Below, piece by piece: positions 34,190 through 43,005 of a stretch of DNA of 64,000 nucleotides. The notes under the pieces are model-generated. The model made no database searches, was not told the origin of the DNA, and saw only the letters and a program-made list of their open reading frames with translations. Position numbers and translations under genes: made by a program. This DNA comes from Enemella evansiae (lineage in GTDB: Bacteria; Actinomycetota; Actinomycetes; Propionibacteriales; Propionibacteriaceae): NCBI RefSeq assembly GCF_002250705.1, contig NZ_NMVP01000036.1, forward strand, positions 124,001-188,000, written 5' to 3'. Positions within the stretch are counted from its first letter, which is position 1. The number at the start of each line of letters is the position of its first letter.

Positions 34190-35176
34190 ATGGATTCCGA
34201 GCACTCCTGCTGCACACCCGAGCCCCCGGTGGCCCCGGTGTTCGATCCGGCGGCGGCCGAGGCGGAGCTGGCCGGGTTGCGGGCGGCGATCCCGGCCGGT
34301 GCGGGTGCCGGTGCGCATCGGGTCGAGCAGGTCGAGGTGCCCGCTGGGGCGTACCGGATGGGTGACCGGCATGGCGATCACAATCCCGCCGACGGTGAGC
34401 TGCCGGCCCACCGGGTCGAGCTGTCGGCGTACCGGATCGACGCGACGAGTGTCACCAACGACGACTTCGCCCGGTTCGTCGAGGCGAGCGGCTATCGCAC
34501 CGAGGCCGAGGTCTACGGCTTCTCGGCGGTCTTCGAGCTGGCGGTCAGCGATCCGTCGGCGATGCTCGGTGCCGCCCCCGAGGCGCCGTGGTGGAAGGGG
34601 GTGCGCGGCGCGGACTGGCGACATCCGGGTGGCCCCGGGTCGTCGCTGGCCGGGCTCGGTGACCATCCGGTGGTGCATGTCAGCCACGGGGACGCGCTCG
34701 CCTACTGCCGCTGGGCCGGGCGGCGGTTGCCGAGTGAGGCGGAGTGGGAGTACGCCAGCCGCGGTGGTCTGGACGGGGCACGGTTCCCGTGGGGTGATGA
34801 GCTGCTGGGGCCCGGGGACGAGTGGCGCTGCAACATCTGGCAGGGCCGGTTCCCGGTCGAGAACACCCGCGCCGACGGCTTCCTGACCACCGCCCCGGTG
34901 CGGACCTTCCAGCCCAACGGTTACGGGCTGTGGCAGACCATCGGGAACGTGTGGGAGTGGTGCGCGGACTGGTTCTCCCCGCGGACGTACGCCGAGCGCG
35001 CGGGCGCGGTGGTGGTCGACCCGAGCGGCCCGGTACGCGGGTCGACCCGGGTGCTGCGCGGTGGTTCGTATCTGTGCCACGCGTCCTACTGCAACCGCTA
35101 CCGCAACGCGGCCCGCTCGCAGAACACCCCCGATTCGTCGATGGGTAACGCGGGTTTCCGGACCGTCGCGGGGTGA
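34190..35176 (+). CDS. Formylglycine-generating enzyme (SUMF1/FGE type)
   Basis: Encodes about 328 residues. The FGE-sulfatase fold is clear: MGDRHGDHNPADGELPAHRV, YCRWAGRRLPSEAEWEYA, NVWEWCADWF and a C-terminal RGGSYLCHASYCNRYRNAAR ... SSMGNAGFR. The two copper-binding catalytic cysteines (about Cys296 and Cys301, CHASYC) are both present, so this should be an active enzyme that oxidises a Cys of a sulfatase CxPxR motif to formylglycine. No sulfatase is in the window. An in-frame GTG at 34181 overlapping the upstream stop is an alternative start. Confidence 0.9.
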   Translation: MDSEHSCCTPEPPVAPVFDPAAAEAELAGLRAAIPAGAGAGAHRVEQVEVPAGAYRMGDRHGDHNPADGELPAHRVELSAYRIDATSVTNDDFARFVEASGYRTEAEVYGFSAVFELAVSDPSAMLGAAPEAPWWKGVRGADWRHPGGPGSSLAGLGDHPVVHVSHGDALAYCRWAGRRLPSEAEWEYASRGGLDGARFPWGDELLGPGDEWRCNIWQGRFPVENTRADGFLTTAPVRTFQPNGYGLWQTIGNVWEWCADWFSPRTYAERAGAVVVDPSGPVRGSTRVLRGGSYLCHASYCNRYRNAARSQNTPDSSMGNAGFRTVAG

Positions 35177-35266
35177 GCCGGGAATCGATTTGGTGCAGCC
35201 GCTGCCCGGGCGCTATAGTTTCCGGGCTGGCGCAGGCCGGCAGATCCGGACACGTCCGGGTTCCAA

Positions 35267-35340
35267 GGCCCCGTGGCGCAGTTGGTTAGCGCGCCGCCCT
35301 GTCACGGCGGAGGTCGCGGGTTCGAGTCCCGTCGGGGTCG
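35267..35340 (+). tRNA. tRNA-Asp (GTC anticodon)
   Basis: Cloverleaf with acceptor GGCCCCG/CGGGGTC, D-arm GCGCAGTTGGTTAGCGC, anticodon stem-loop GCCGCCCTGTCACGGCGG with anticodon GTC, and T-arm GCGGGTTCGAGTCCCGT. CCA not encoded. Confidence 0.96.
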
Positions 35341-35406
35341 CGGAAGCGGTGGTGCACAGCATCGCCGCTTTTGCAGCAGATAAGGCATTTTTTGCCTTCT
35401 CTGCTT

Positions 35407-35483
35407 GGCCAGGTAGCTCAGTTGGTAGCAGCGTTCGCCTGAAAAGTGAAAGGTCGCCGGTTCGAACCCGGCCCTGGCCACCA
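35407..35483 (+). tRNA. tRNA-Phe (GAA anticodon)
   Basis: Acceptor GGCCAGG/CCTGGCC, anticodon loop CTGAAAA with anticodon GAA, T-arm GCCGGTTCGAACCCGGC, encoded CCA at 35481-35483. The final A is also the first base of the ATG of the following kinase gene. Confidence 0.96.
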
Positions 35484-36232
35484 TGGACTTCCGTAAACAG
35501 GACCGCAGCGCGGACCCGGGATTCTTCGCGACCGAGGCCGCCGGATTGCGCTGGCTGGCCGACGCCGATGGTGCGCGGGTCGTCGAGGTGCTGGCGGCCG
35601 ACGACCACTCGATCACCCTGCAGCGGTTGGATTCGGTCGCCGCTGATCGTGCGGGCGCCGAGGAGTTCGGGCGGTCACTGGCGCGGACCCATGCCGCGGG
35701 TGCGGACACCTGGGGTGCCCCGCCGCCCGGTACCGATGGGCGCGGCTGGATCGGCCCGCTCCCCCAACGCAACCAGCCGGAATCGACCTGGGGGCAGTTC
35801 TATGCCGAGCACCGGGTCCGCCCGTTCGCCGATCAGGCGCACGCGGCCGGGAGTCTGGACCGGTCGGGGTACGACGTCATCGGGCGGGTCTGCGAGCGGC
35901 TGATCGCCGGCGCCTTCGACGATGTGGACACCCCGGCGCGGATCCACGGGGACCTCTGGTCCGGCAACGTGATCCCCACCGCCGCAGGCTGGACGCTGAT
36001 CGACCCGGCCGCCCACGGTGGGCACCCGGTGACCGACCTGGCGATGCTGGAGCTGTTCGGGAATCCCTATCTGGACAGGACTTTTTCGGCGTACGCCGAG
36101 GCCGCGGCCCTGCCGGACGGCTGGCGGGACACGATCGGCCTGCACCAGCTGCATCCGCTGCTGGTGCATGCGGTGCTCTTCGGTGGCGGGTACGCCGCCC
36201 GCGCGGTCGCCGCCGCCCGCGCGTACGCCTGA
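35483..36232 (+). CDS. Fructosamine/ketosamine-3-kinase family protein
   Basis: Encodes 249 residues of an APH-like kinase fold: N-terminal DFRKQDRS and PGFFATEAAGLRWLAD, then the catalytic loop RIHGDLWSGNVI (Asp/Asn) and metal-binding LIDPAAHGGHPVTDLAMLELFG. Fructosamine kinases phosphorylate ketosamines on glycated proteins or free amino acids, leading to deglycation. The ATG uses the last A of the tRNA-Phe CCA. No Shine-Dalgarno is possible inside the mature tRNA, so translation would need an unprocessed read-through transcript or a leaderless message. The conserved N-terminus makes a later start unlikely. Confidence 0.87.
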   Translation: MDFRKQDRSADPGFFATEAAGLRWLADADGARVVEVLAADDHSITLQRLDSVAADRAGAEEFGRSLARTHAAGADTWGAPPPGTDGRGWIGPLPQRNQPESTWGQFYAEHRVRPFADQAHAAGSLDRSGYDVIGRVCERLIAGAFDDVDTPARIHGDLWSGNVIPTAAGWTLIDPAAHGGHPVTDLAMLELFGNPYLDRTFSAYAEAAALPDGWRDTIGLHQLHPLLVHAVLFGGGYAARAVAAARAYA

Positions 36233-36236
36233 GCAA

Positions 36237-36494
36237 TCAATGGCGAGGTTTCACCTTGTCAAAGGAAACTCCGTTAAACCAACCCCAGCGCCCATCATCG
36301 AACTCGACCAAGCAGGATGGGTACAATTTCGAGCCGTATCCGCGATCGAACTGAGTTGAGATCTCTAAGATTGTTCCAACGGCATCTAGATAGTCCACAC
36401 GAACCCGCACGCGTTCGCCAACACTGAACTTAAAGAAGCGCAACTCAGGATTGTTTGGATCGGGTCTTGCGAACTTCCTACCGAAAGGCCACAT
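36237..36494 (-). CDS. Small hypothetical protein, AT-richer than neighbours
   Basis: Encodes 85 residues (MWPFGRKFARPDPNNPELRF ...). Start 36494 follows GAGGTG. A Lys/Arg- and aromatic-rich beta-type composition (VGERVRVRVDYLDAVGTILEI, YPSCLVEFDDGRWGWFNGVSF) suggests a small SH3- or Tudor-like barrel. Base composition is markedly lower in GC than flanking genes, and a degraded IS lies beyond its 5' side, so it is probably a recent acquisition. It ends 4 bp from the kinase gene. I recognise no named family. Confidence 0.6.
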   Translation of the reverse strand: MWPFGRKFARPDPNNPELRFFKFSVGERVRVRVDYLDAVGTILEISTQFDRGYGSKLYPSCLVEFDDGRWGWFNGVSFDKVKPRH

Positions 36495-36638
36495 TTCGCA
36501 CCTCATTCACAGACACTAGGGTGTATGTTTAGTAGCTTACCGAAGAGAGGACCGCTCTCCTAGAACTGCGACCGAAAAGACGTCCCCAACATTGGTGGGA
36601 AGGCGCCAGCGGCTGCGCGAAGTGCTGCGGATCATGCA

Positions 36639-37645
36639 CTAGCTGTAGGAGGGCCGGAGGTTGGTGGCGCGGGTCTTTAGTCGAGATGCTGGCGGTCGGC
36701 CGTCCGCGGCGCTGTGTGGTCGATGGTAGTTGTAGTGGATGTTCCAGACCTCGAGTGCGGCTGAGCGTTCGTCCTCGCTGCGGTATTCACGGGTGCAGAG
36801 GAGTTCTTCGGCCAGGATCCGCTGGTAGCGCTCGACCTTCCCGTTGTGACGGGGGGTGTAGGGCCGGGTGAACTTGTGCCGGTCTGTTGGCCACGATTCG
36901 GGCGAAGTCGCCCGAGCGGTAGCGGGACCCGTTGTCGGTGATCACGCGCGGTGGATGTGGGTGATGCCGTGCGCGACGAACCAGACTTTCGCACGGGCCA
37001 GGAATGCCGCTGCGGTCTTGCCCTTCTCATCGGCCAAGGGCTCGGTGTAGGCGAGCCGGGAGAACCCGTCGACGCTCGAGTGCAAGTACACATAACCGGC
37101 CTTTGCCCCGGCATCCTTCGCGCGGCCCGCAGCTCGGTGTTGGTCGCTGTCGCGGCCGTGGATGCCCCAGCCGCCACCGTCGGGGATCGGGCCGACCTTC
37201 TTCACGTCCACGTGGGCCATGTGGCCAGGCCAGCGGGCGGTGATCTTGCCCAGCTCACGGTTCGACTCCCCGCTCGGGTCGAGGAACCGGTGCTGTCCCA
37301 GACCGAGCCGGGTCGGGTGCCGGGTGATGGTCCGACGGTTGAGGATGATGCCCTGAGCGGCGAGTTCGTGGGTAATCCGCGAGGCCGACCACTTGTTGCT
37401 CCGGCGCCAGGTCTCGATCTGGCCGATCACCTCTTCGGGAATCACTCGCGGGCTGTGATGAGGTGTGGAGGACCGATCCAACAACCCGAGCTCGCCGGAG
37501 CGTCGCCAGCAGTTGACCCACTTGATCGCGCAGGCACGGGAAATGCCCACCCCTGCGGCGACGTGTGCGATCGGACGGGACTGGCAGCCGACGATGAGTC
37601 GGGGACGACCTTCAACCGACAGCGGGCATTACGACGGTGGGACAC
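36639..37645 (-). pseudogene. Decayed IS481-family transposase
   Basis: Reading the minus strand across frames recovers an IS481-type DDE transposase: VSHRRNAR near 37645, then GISRACAIKWVNCWRRSGELGLLD (HTH), HVDVKKVGPIPDGGGWG (first Asp), VYLHSSVDGFSRLAY, then VITDNGSRYRSGDFA (second Asp) and TPRHNGKVERYQRILAEEL (Glu), ending RATNLRPSYS. At least three frameshifts (near 37.58, 36.94 and 36.89 kb) break it, so it is inactive. Terminal inverted repeats could not be resolved. It lies between an AT-richer small gene and the NDH-2 gene. Confidence 0.85.
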
Positions 37646-37770
37646 GAGGGCAGGCTCCTTTGGCTGGCTCAATGAGTTGCTTGGTCGCTCCTCATCCTTG
37701 CCGCGGAGGGCCTGCCCTTCCTGCTACCTCAGCCCCACCGGCCTGTCGTCAACGTCCTGCCCCGCAACTA

Positions 37771-39066
37771 CTAGATGTGGTCGGCGTCCGGGCGGGGCGC
37801 CGGCAGCTCACCGGTCTTCGAATCGGCCAGGTCGCCGACGATGGCGTTCGCGCTCTTCGGATAGAGCAGGTAGCGGAAGCCGAGGTTGATCATCGCCTGG
37901 ATCCGGTTCCGGCCGCCGAGCAGCTCGGCCAGGTGCAGCGCGACCCACATCCCCCAGGCCGGCAGACCGGTGACGTTGATCCCGCCGGGCAGCTGCACGA
38001 CCGCCGAGCTCCGCCCGATCGTCGCCATCGTGCCGCGGTCGTGGTATTCCATCGTCTTCAGCGGCTGGCCGTGATCCAGGGCACGGATGTTGTGCGCGGC
38101 CAGCTTGCCCTCCTGGATCGCCGGCTGGGCCAACTGCGGCAGGGGATCCTGCTCGATGATCGCGGCATCACCGACCGCGAAGATGTCGGTGAATCCCTTC
38201 ACCTGCAGGGTCGGCTCGGTGACGATCCGGCCACCGCGGCCCTGCGGCATCCCCCACTTCTTGACCAGGTCGTGGCCGCCGATACCGGCCGCCCAGACCA
38301 CCAGATCCGCCTTCTCCTTGGTCCCGTCGGAGAACTCGACCTCGCCCGGGCGTACCTCGGCGATCGCGGTGTCCAGCCGGACGTCGACGCCGCGCTTCTG
38401 CAGCTGGCGCAGGGTGTAGCGCTGCAGGTCCTCCTTGAACGGTGACAGCAGCACCGGGCCCATCTCGACCAGCATCACCCGGACCCGGGCCGGATTGACC
38501 TCCGGATAGGCCACCGGCAGCCCCTGGCTGCGCATCTCGGCCAGGGTTCCGGCCATCTCGACACCGGTCGCACCGCCGCCGACGACGACCACCGACAGGT
38601 CCTGGTTGGCCGGGGCGACCGCCAGCTTCTCCAACAGGCCGAACATCAGGTCGCGGACCTCGAGCGCCTCCGCCCGGGTGTAGATCGAGCGGGCGTACTC
38701 GCTGGCACCGGGGATGCCGAAGAAGTTCGCGCCAACGCCCTGGGCGAGCACCAGATAGTCATAGTCGATCGAGCTGCCCTGATCGACGAGCACCTTCTTG
38801 TTCTCGGTGTCGATCCCGGTGACATTGGCGCGCCGGAACCGCACCCGGCCCTTCTTCTTGGCGGCCAGGGCACGCAGCGAGAAGGTCACGTCACCGGGGT
38901 TCAGACCGCCGGTCGCCACCTGGTAGAGCAGCGGCTGGAAGGTGGTGTAGGGGTGGCGGTCGACCAACGTGACCCGGGCGCCGGCCGCGGCCAGATCATT
39001 GGTGGCATTGAGGCCTGCGAAACCGGCACCGACAACGACGATATGGGGAGCACTCACGGGGCCCAT
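37771..39066 (-). CDS. ndh: Type II NADH dehydrogenase (NDH-2)
   Basis: Encodes about 431 residues. Two Rossmann folds bind FAD (IVVVGAGFAGLNA, near the N-terminus) and NADH (VVVVGGGATGVEMAG, about residue 165-180). YTTFQPLLYQVATGGL and the FAD-binding IFAVGDAA are typical of NDH-2, a non-proton-pumping membrane-bound NADH:quinone oxidoreductase. The C-terminal amphipathic region (AWGMWVALHLAELLGGRNR) anchors it to the membrane. ATG 39066 is preferred; GTG 39057 is possible. It is divergent from the AtoE-like carrier gene. Confidence 0.94.
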   Translation of the reverse strand: MGPVSAPHIVVVGAGFAGLNATNDLAAAGARVTLVDRHPYTTFQPLLYQVATGGLNPGDVTFSLRALAAKKKGRVRFRRANVTGIDTENKKVLVDQGSSIDYDYLVLAQGVGANFFGIPGASEYARSIYTRAEALEVRDLMFGLLEKLAVAPANQDLSVVVVGGGATGVEMAGTLAEMRSQGLPVAYPEVNPARVRVMLVEMGPVLLSPFKEDLQRYTLRQLQKRGVDVRLDTAIAEVRPGEVEFSDGTKEKADLVVWAAGIGGHDLVKKWGMPQGRGGRIVTEPTLQVKGFTDIFAVGDAAIIEQDPLPQLAQPAIQEGKLAAHNIRALDHGQPLKTMEYHDRGTMATIGRSSAVVQLPGGINVTGLPAWGMWVALHLAELLGGRNRIQAMINLGFRYLLYPKSANAIVGDLADSKTGELPAPRPDADHI

Positions 39067-39169
39067 TGTCCCGGACCGACCACCATCGGACCAGCCCCAC
39101 CCCCATCGCTGGACAGGCCGCCGAGGACTATCGTGCATCTGCTCACTCGCCCAGGAACAGGAGACGACG

Positions 39170-40609
39170 ATGTCCACCCAATCCACCGCGGATGCGGATC
39201 TCGAGCCGCAGGGGCCGTTGGCCCGCGCCGCACAGGCGCTGGCCCGGTTCACCGAGAAGTGGTTCCCCGACGCGTTCGTCTTCGCCGCCTTCGGCACCGT
39301 GCTGGTCGCGGTGCTGGCGCTGGCCAACGGCGGCAACCCGGTGACCCTGGTCGCCACCTTCGGCGACGGCTTCTGGGACCTGGCCGCCTTCACCCTGCAG
39401 ATGGCGATGGTGGTGCTCACCGGTTATGTGGTGGCCACCTCGCCGCCGGTGCTGAGGATCATCGAGGCGCTGGCCCGGGTGCCGAAGGGGCCGCGCTCGG
39501 CGGTGGCCTTCGTCGCCCTGATCGCACTGCTGGTCTCGCTGCTCAACTGGGGTCTGTCGTTGATCACCGGTGGCCTGCTGGCTCGGGCGGTGGCTCGACG
39601 CAAGGATCTCCAGGTCGACTACCGGGCCCTCGGGGCGGCGGCACTGATGGGCCTCGGCGCGGTCTGGGCGCTCGGGTTGTCCTCGTCGGCGGCACAGTTG
39701 CAGGCGACGCCCAAGTCGATCCCGGCCGCAGTGCTCTCGATCACCGGCGTGCTCGACTTCGGCAAGACGATCTTCACCTGGCAGTCGATGCTGTCGGCGC
39801 TGATCCTGATCCTGGTCACCGTGGCCATCGCGTACGCCTCGGCGCCGCGCGGCAAGGCGGTCCGCACGGCCGAGCAGATGGAGGTCGACGTCACCGACAC
39901 CGTCGAGGAGCCCGAACCGAGGACCCGGCCGGCGGAGTGGTTCGAATACAACCCGATCCTGTCGATCGGCGTCGGGATCCTCACCCTCGGCTGGGTGGTG
40001 TACCAGTTCGCCACCAAACCGGTCGTGCAGGTGCTGTCCAACCTGAACGGCTATCTGATGGTGTTCCTGGTGCTCGGGCTGGTCCTGCACGGTACGCCGC
40101 GGCGGTTCCTGATGGCGGTCAACAAGGCGGTCCCGGCGACCGCCGGCATTCTCGTCCAATTCCCTTTGTACGCAGCGATGGCGGCCATGCTGACCAAGGT
40201 GCCTGGTTACGGCGGGCACACCGTCTCGGACCGGCTGGCGACCATCTTCACCAGCTTCGGCGGCGGGTCCGGTTTCGCCGTGGTGCTGGCCATCTACACC
40301 GCCGTGCTCGGGCTGCTGGTGCCCTCGGGTGGCGGCAAGTGGCTGGTCGAGGCGCCCTATGTGATGCAGGCCGCGAACGATCTGCAGTACAACCTGGGCT
40401 GGACGGTGCAGATCTACAACATGGCCGAGGCGCTGCCGAACCTGATCAACCCGTTCTTCATGCTACCGCTGCTGGCGATCCTGAAGGTGCGGGCGCGGGA
40501 TCTGGTCGGCTTCACCTTCCTGCAGTTCATCTTCCACCTGCCGGTGGTGCTGCTGCTGGTCTGGTTGCTCGGCACCACGTTCAGCTACATCCCGCCGATC
40601 ATTCCCTAG
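39170..40609 (+). CDS. Short-chain fatty acid transporter (AtoE-like)
   Basis: Encodes 479 residues starting behind CAGGAGAC, with about 12 TM segments. The N-terminal ARFTEKWFPDAFVFAAFGTV, the NWGLSLITGGLLAR segment and the C-terminal LVPSGGGKWLVEAPY ... NLINPFFMLPLLAILKVRARD are characteristic of AtoE/TIGR00366 short-chain fatty acid permeases. A charged, disordered loop (EVDVTDTVEEPEPRTRP) interrupts the middle. Substrate: acetoacetate, butyrate or similar by family. It overlaps the convergent TetR gene by 11 bp. Confidence 0.88.
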   Translation: MSTQSTADADLEPQGPLARAAQALARFTEKWFPDAFVFAAFGTVLVAVLALANGGNPVTLVATFGDGFWDLAAFTLQMAMVVLTGYVVATSPPVLRIIEALARVPKGPRSAVAFVALIALLVSLLNWGLSLITGGLLARAVARRKDLQVDYRALGAAALMGLGAVWALGLSSSAAQLQATPKSIPAAVLSITGVLDFGKTIFTWQSMLSALILILVTVAIAYASAPRGKAVRTAEQMEVDVTDTVEEPEPRTRPAEWFEYNPILSIGVGILTLGWVVYQFATKPVVQVLSNLNGYLMVFLVLGLVLHGTPRRFLMAVNKAVPATAGILVQFPLYAAMAAMLTKVPGYGGHTVSDRLATIFTSFGGGSGFAVVLAIYTAVLGLLVPSGGGKWLVEAPYVMQAANDLQYNLGWTVQIYNMAEALPNLINPFFMLPLLAILKVRARDLVGFTFLQFIFHLPVVLLLVWLLGTTFSYIPPIIP

Positions 40610-41255
40610 CAGGGTTGGGATCGCGGACGATACCCAGGCCCGCGCGGAGCGTCGGCAGGAAGCGCTCGGCCAGGCCGTCGAGCTGGGTGCGGTCCCCGGT
40701 GGCGATGAGCTGGTCGAGTGTGGCGTCGAGGCCCTCGTAGAGCAGGCCGAGCACGAAGCGCGGGTCACCGGTGGTGACCTCGCCGGCGGCCGCACCGGCC
40801 TCGACGTAGTCGGCGAGTTCGCTGACGACCCGTTGGTTCGCCGCCCGGCAGATGTCGTGGGCAGGACCGCTGCTGGAGGCGTACACCAGGCGATGCAGGT
40901 CGGCGTTCTGCACCGCGACCGCGATCAGTTCGGTGAAGATGGCCTCCAGCACCGGAAGTGACCAGCGCCGGTCCGCCTCGTCGAGGCGCACCTCGGCCGT
41001 GGCCAGCAGGGTGTCCACGTAGCGCTGCCAGAGCGCGCCGAGCAGGTGGTCCTTGCTGGTGAAGTGGCGGTAGAAGGTGCCCTTCCCCGCGCCGGCCGCG
41101 TCGGCGATGTCGTCGACCGTGGTGCGCTCGAATCCCTTGCCGGCAAAGACTTCCAGGGCAGCGTCCATCAGGTCCGAGCGTCGTTGGTCGGCGCTCTTCA
41201 CCACCCGGCGCGGCTTGCCGGTGGTTCGGTCGGTTCGGTCGGCGGTCTCGGGCAT
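40599..41255 (-). CDS. TetR family repressor of the MFS pump
   Basis: Encodes 218 residues. HTH: RSDLMDAALEVFAGKGFERTTVDDIADAAGAGKGTFYRHF. The C-terminal domain is helical (LVYASSSGPAHDICRAANQ). It is divergent from the MFS gene with a pair of near-perfect GGACGGAC-G-GTCCGTCC palindromes between, fitting a drug-responsive TetR/MFS pair. Confidence 0.9.
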   Translation of the reverse strand: MPETADRTDRTTGKPRRVVKSADQRRSDLMDAALEVFAGKGFERTTVDDIADAAGAGKGTFYRHFTSKDHLLGALWQRYVDTLLATAEVRLDEADRRWSLPVLEAIFTELIAVAVQNADLHRLVYASSSGPAHDICRAANQRVVSELADYVEAGAAAGEVTTGDPRFVLGLLYEGLDATLDQLIATGDRTQLDGLAERFLPTLRAGLGIVRDPNPARE

Positions 41256-41273
41256 GGGCCCAGCCTATCGGAT

Positions 41274-41327
41274 GGACGGACGGTCCGTCCGATGTGCTAG
41301 CGTGCTCAGCGGACGGACGGTCCGTCC
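41274..41327. promoter_or_regulatory. Two TetR operators in the tetR-MFS intergenic region
   Basis: GGACGGACGGTCCGTCC occurs at 41274-41290 and again at 41311-41327 (8-bp arms around a central G), 37 bp apart. The second site ends 4 bases before the AGGAGG-type ribosome binding site of the MFS gene; the first sits 19 bp beyond the tetR start. Confidence 0.82.
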
Positions 41328-41343
41328 GTTAGGAGGGTCGGAG

Positions 41344-42534
41344 ATGTACACCGCGCGCGATCGACTGAGATTCTGGGGCCTCGCGTACGCCCTGTTGCTG
41401 CTGCTGACCGGGACCAACCTGGCCACCCCGCTGTACGGGCTCTATCAACAGCGGTTCGGGTTCTCGCCGGTGACGATGACGCTGATCTTCGCGGTCTATG
41501 TGGCCACCCTGATCCCGGCGCTGCTGCTGGCCGGGCCGTTGGCGGACGCCGTCGGCCGCCGGGCCGTGCTGGTCCCGGCAGTGCTGCTGGCCATGGTCGG
41601 TACGGGGTTGTTCGCGGTTGCCGGATCGGTGGGCGCGCTGTTCCTGGCGCGGATCATCCAGGGCGCCTCGGTGGGCGCGGCCTCCGGAGCCCTGACGGCG
41701 GCGATCGCGGACGCGGCACCGCCGGACGGGCAGCGCCGCGCGTCCCTGGTCGCCACCGCGGCCTCGGTCGGCGGACTCGGAGTCGGGCCACTGCTGGCCG
41801 GACTGATCGCCGAACTCGCTCCCCGACCCCTGCTCATGCCGTTCCTCGTCGAACTGGTCGCCCTGCTGCCGGCACTCGCCGCGGTGCTGCTGATACCGGC
41901 CCCGCGCGAGCGCCACCGGTGGCGCCCGAGGGTGCCACGCGTCCCGGCGGACGCCCGCTCGATCTTCTGGCTGAGCGGTATCGCGTCGTTCCTCGCGTTC
42001 AGCGTGACCGGCCTCTTCCTGGCACTGGCCCCGACCTTCATCCAGACGCTCAGCGGACGGCGGAGTCTGATCCTGGGTGGGGCCGCGGTGGCCCTGATGA
42101 TCGCGGCCTCCGTCGCGGCGCAGCTGCTCGGCTCCCGGATCATCACCCCACGCAGCCAGATCCCCGGATTGATCGCACTGACGCTCGGACTGCTCTGCCT
42201 GGCCGCCAGCGGGCTCTGGCAGTCGTTGCCGCTGCTGCTCATCGCGGCGCTCGCCGCGGGCATCGGCCAGGGTGTGGTGTTCCTGGGTGGGTTGAGCGAG
42301 GTCACCCGGAGCGCGGCGGCGGATCAGCGCGCGAGCGTGGTCTCGGCGTTCTATGTGCTGGTCTATCTGGGGGTGGGCGTACCGGTGATCGGTGCCGGCG
42401 TGCTGGCGACCCGGGTCGGCCTGCTCACCTCGGTGGAGATCTTCGCCGGCATCGTCGCCGGCTGCTGTCTGGTCAGCGCCGGCATCCTGCACCCCCTGTT
42501 GCGGAGGCATCATGAACTGCAGCCCGCTGCGTGA
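41344..42534 (+). CDS. MFS transporter (drug-efflux type)
   Basis: Encodes 396 residues with 12 predicted TM helices. Motif A between TM2 and TM3 reads AGPLADAVGRRAVLVP and the motif-C-like GLGVGPLLAGLIAELAPR lies in TM5. The start at 41344 follows AGGAGGG. It is controlled by the divergent TetR through two operators, pointing to efflux of a toxic compound. The last 23 bp overlap the next gene. Confidence 0.9.
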   Translation: MYTARDRLRFWGLAYALLLLLTGTNLATPLYGLYQQRFGFSPVTMTLIFAVYVATLIPALLLAGPLADAVGRRAVLVPAVLLAMVGTGLFAVAGSVGALFLARIIQGASVGAASGALTAAIADAAPPDGQRRASLVATAASVGGLGVGPLLAGLIAELAPRPLLMPFLVELVALLPALAAVLLIPAPRERHRWRPRVPRVPADARSIFWLSGIASFLAFSVTGLFLALAPTFIQTLSGRRSLILGGAAVALMIAASVAAQLLGSRIITPRSQIPGLIALTLGLLCLAASGLWQSLPLLLIAALAAGIGQGVVFLGGLSEVTRSAAADQRASVVSAFYVLVYLGVGVPVIGAGVLATRVGLLTSVEIFAGIVAGCCLVSAGILHPLLRRHHELQPAA

Positions 42535-42976
42535 GGCGTACCGCGACCTGCTCGCCGCCCTGCGCGCCGTCCGGATCGAGCGGTTGACCGACGAGCAGTC
42601 GGCCGACCTCGACTGGACCCTCGCCCACCTCGCCCTCAGCGACGCGGAGCTCACCGCGGCCGCCGAGGCGACCCGTCGGGGCGAGCCGGCCGTGGTGGAC
42701 AACGCCGGCGCGATGGACCCGGAACGGCTGGGCGCCTGGACCGGGACGCGGAGCCTTGCCGACCGGGTCGCAGGGCTCGAGGCCCAGGCCGAACGACTGG
42801 TGACGGATCTGTCGCGGCTGGACCAGTCGGCGTCCGGGAGCCCGGTGACCCTGCGCGTGCACGATCGCCGGGGCCGGTTCGTCGAGGAGCAGACGATCAC
42901 CTGGGTCGAGCTGGTCGTCCTGCGCGCCGAGCGGCACCTGCCCGGGCACACTCGGCGGATCGAGGCGTACGCCTGA
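42512..42976 (+). CDS. DinB/MDMPI-like small protein
   Basis: Encodes 154 residues; the ATG is supported by GGAGG and overlaps the MFS gene 3' end. The helical pattern (LREAYRDLLAALRAVRIERLTDEQSADLDWTLAHLALSDAELTAAAEA ... RHLPGHTRRIEAYA) resembles a DinB/mycothiol-dependent four-helix bundle, with His residues (HLALSD, RHLPGH) that could bind a metal. It is co-transcribed with the pump. Function unknown; a thiol-transferase or detoxification role is possible. Confidence 0.62.
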   Translation: MNCSPLREAYRDLLAALRAVRIERLTDEQSADLDWTLAHLALSDAELTAAAEATRRGEPAVVDNAGAMDPERLGAWTGTRSLADRVAGLEAQAERLVTDLSRLDQSASGSPVTLRVHDRRGRFVEEQTITWVELVVLRAERHLPGHTRRIEAYA

Positions 42977-43005
42977 CCGGCCGAGTCACCGGTTGTGCAC
43001 AGAGT

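Noticed and set aside
36600..37760. Defined terminal inverted repeats of the IS481 copy
   Set aside because: Sequences such as GTCCCCAACATTGG on the left and CGTCCTGCCCCGCAAC on the right are not convincing inverted repeats, so the ends were left undefined.
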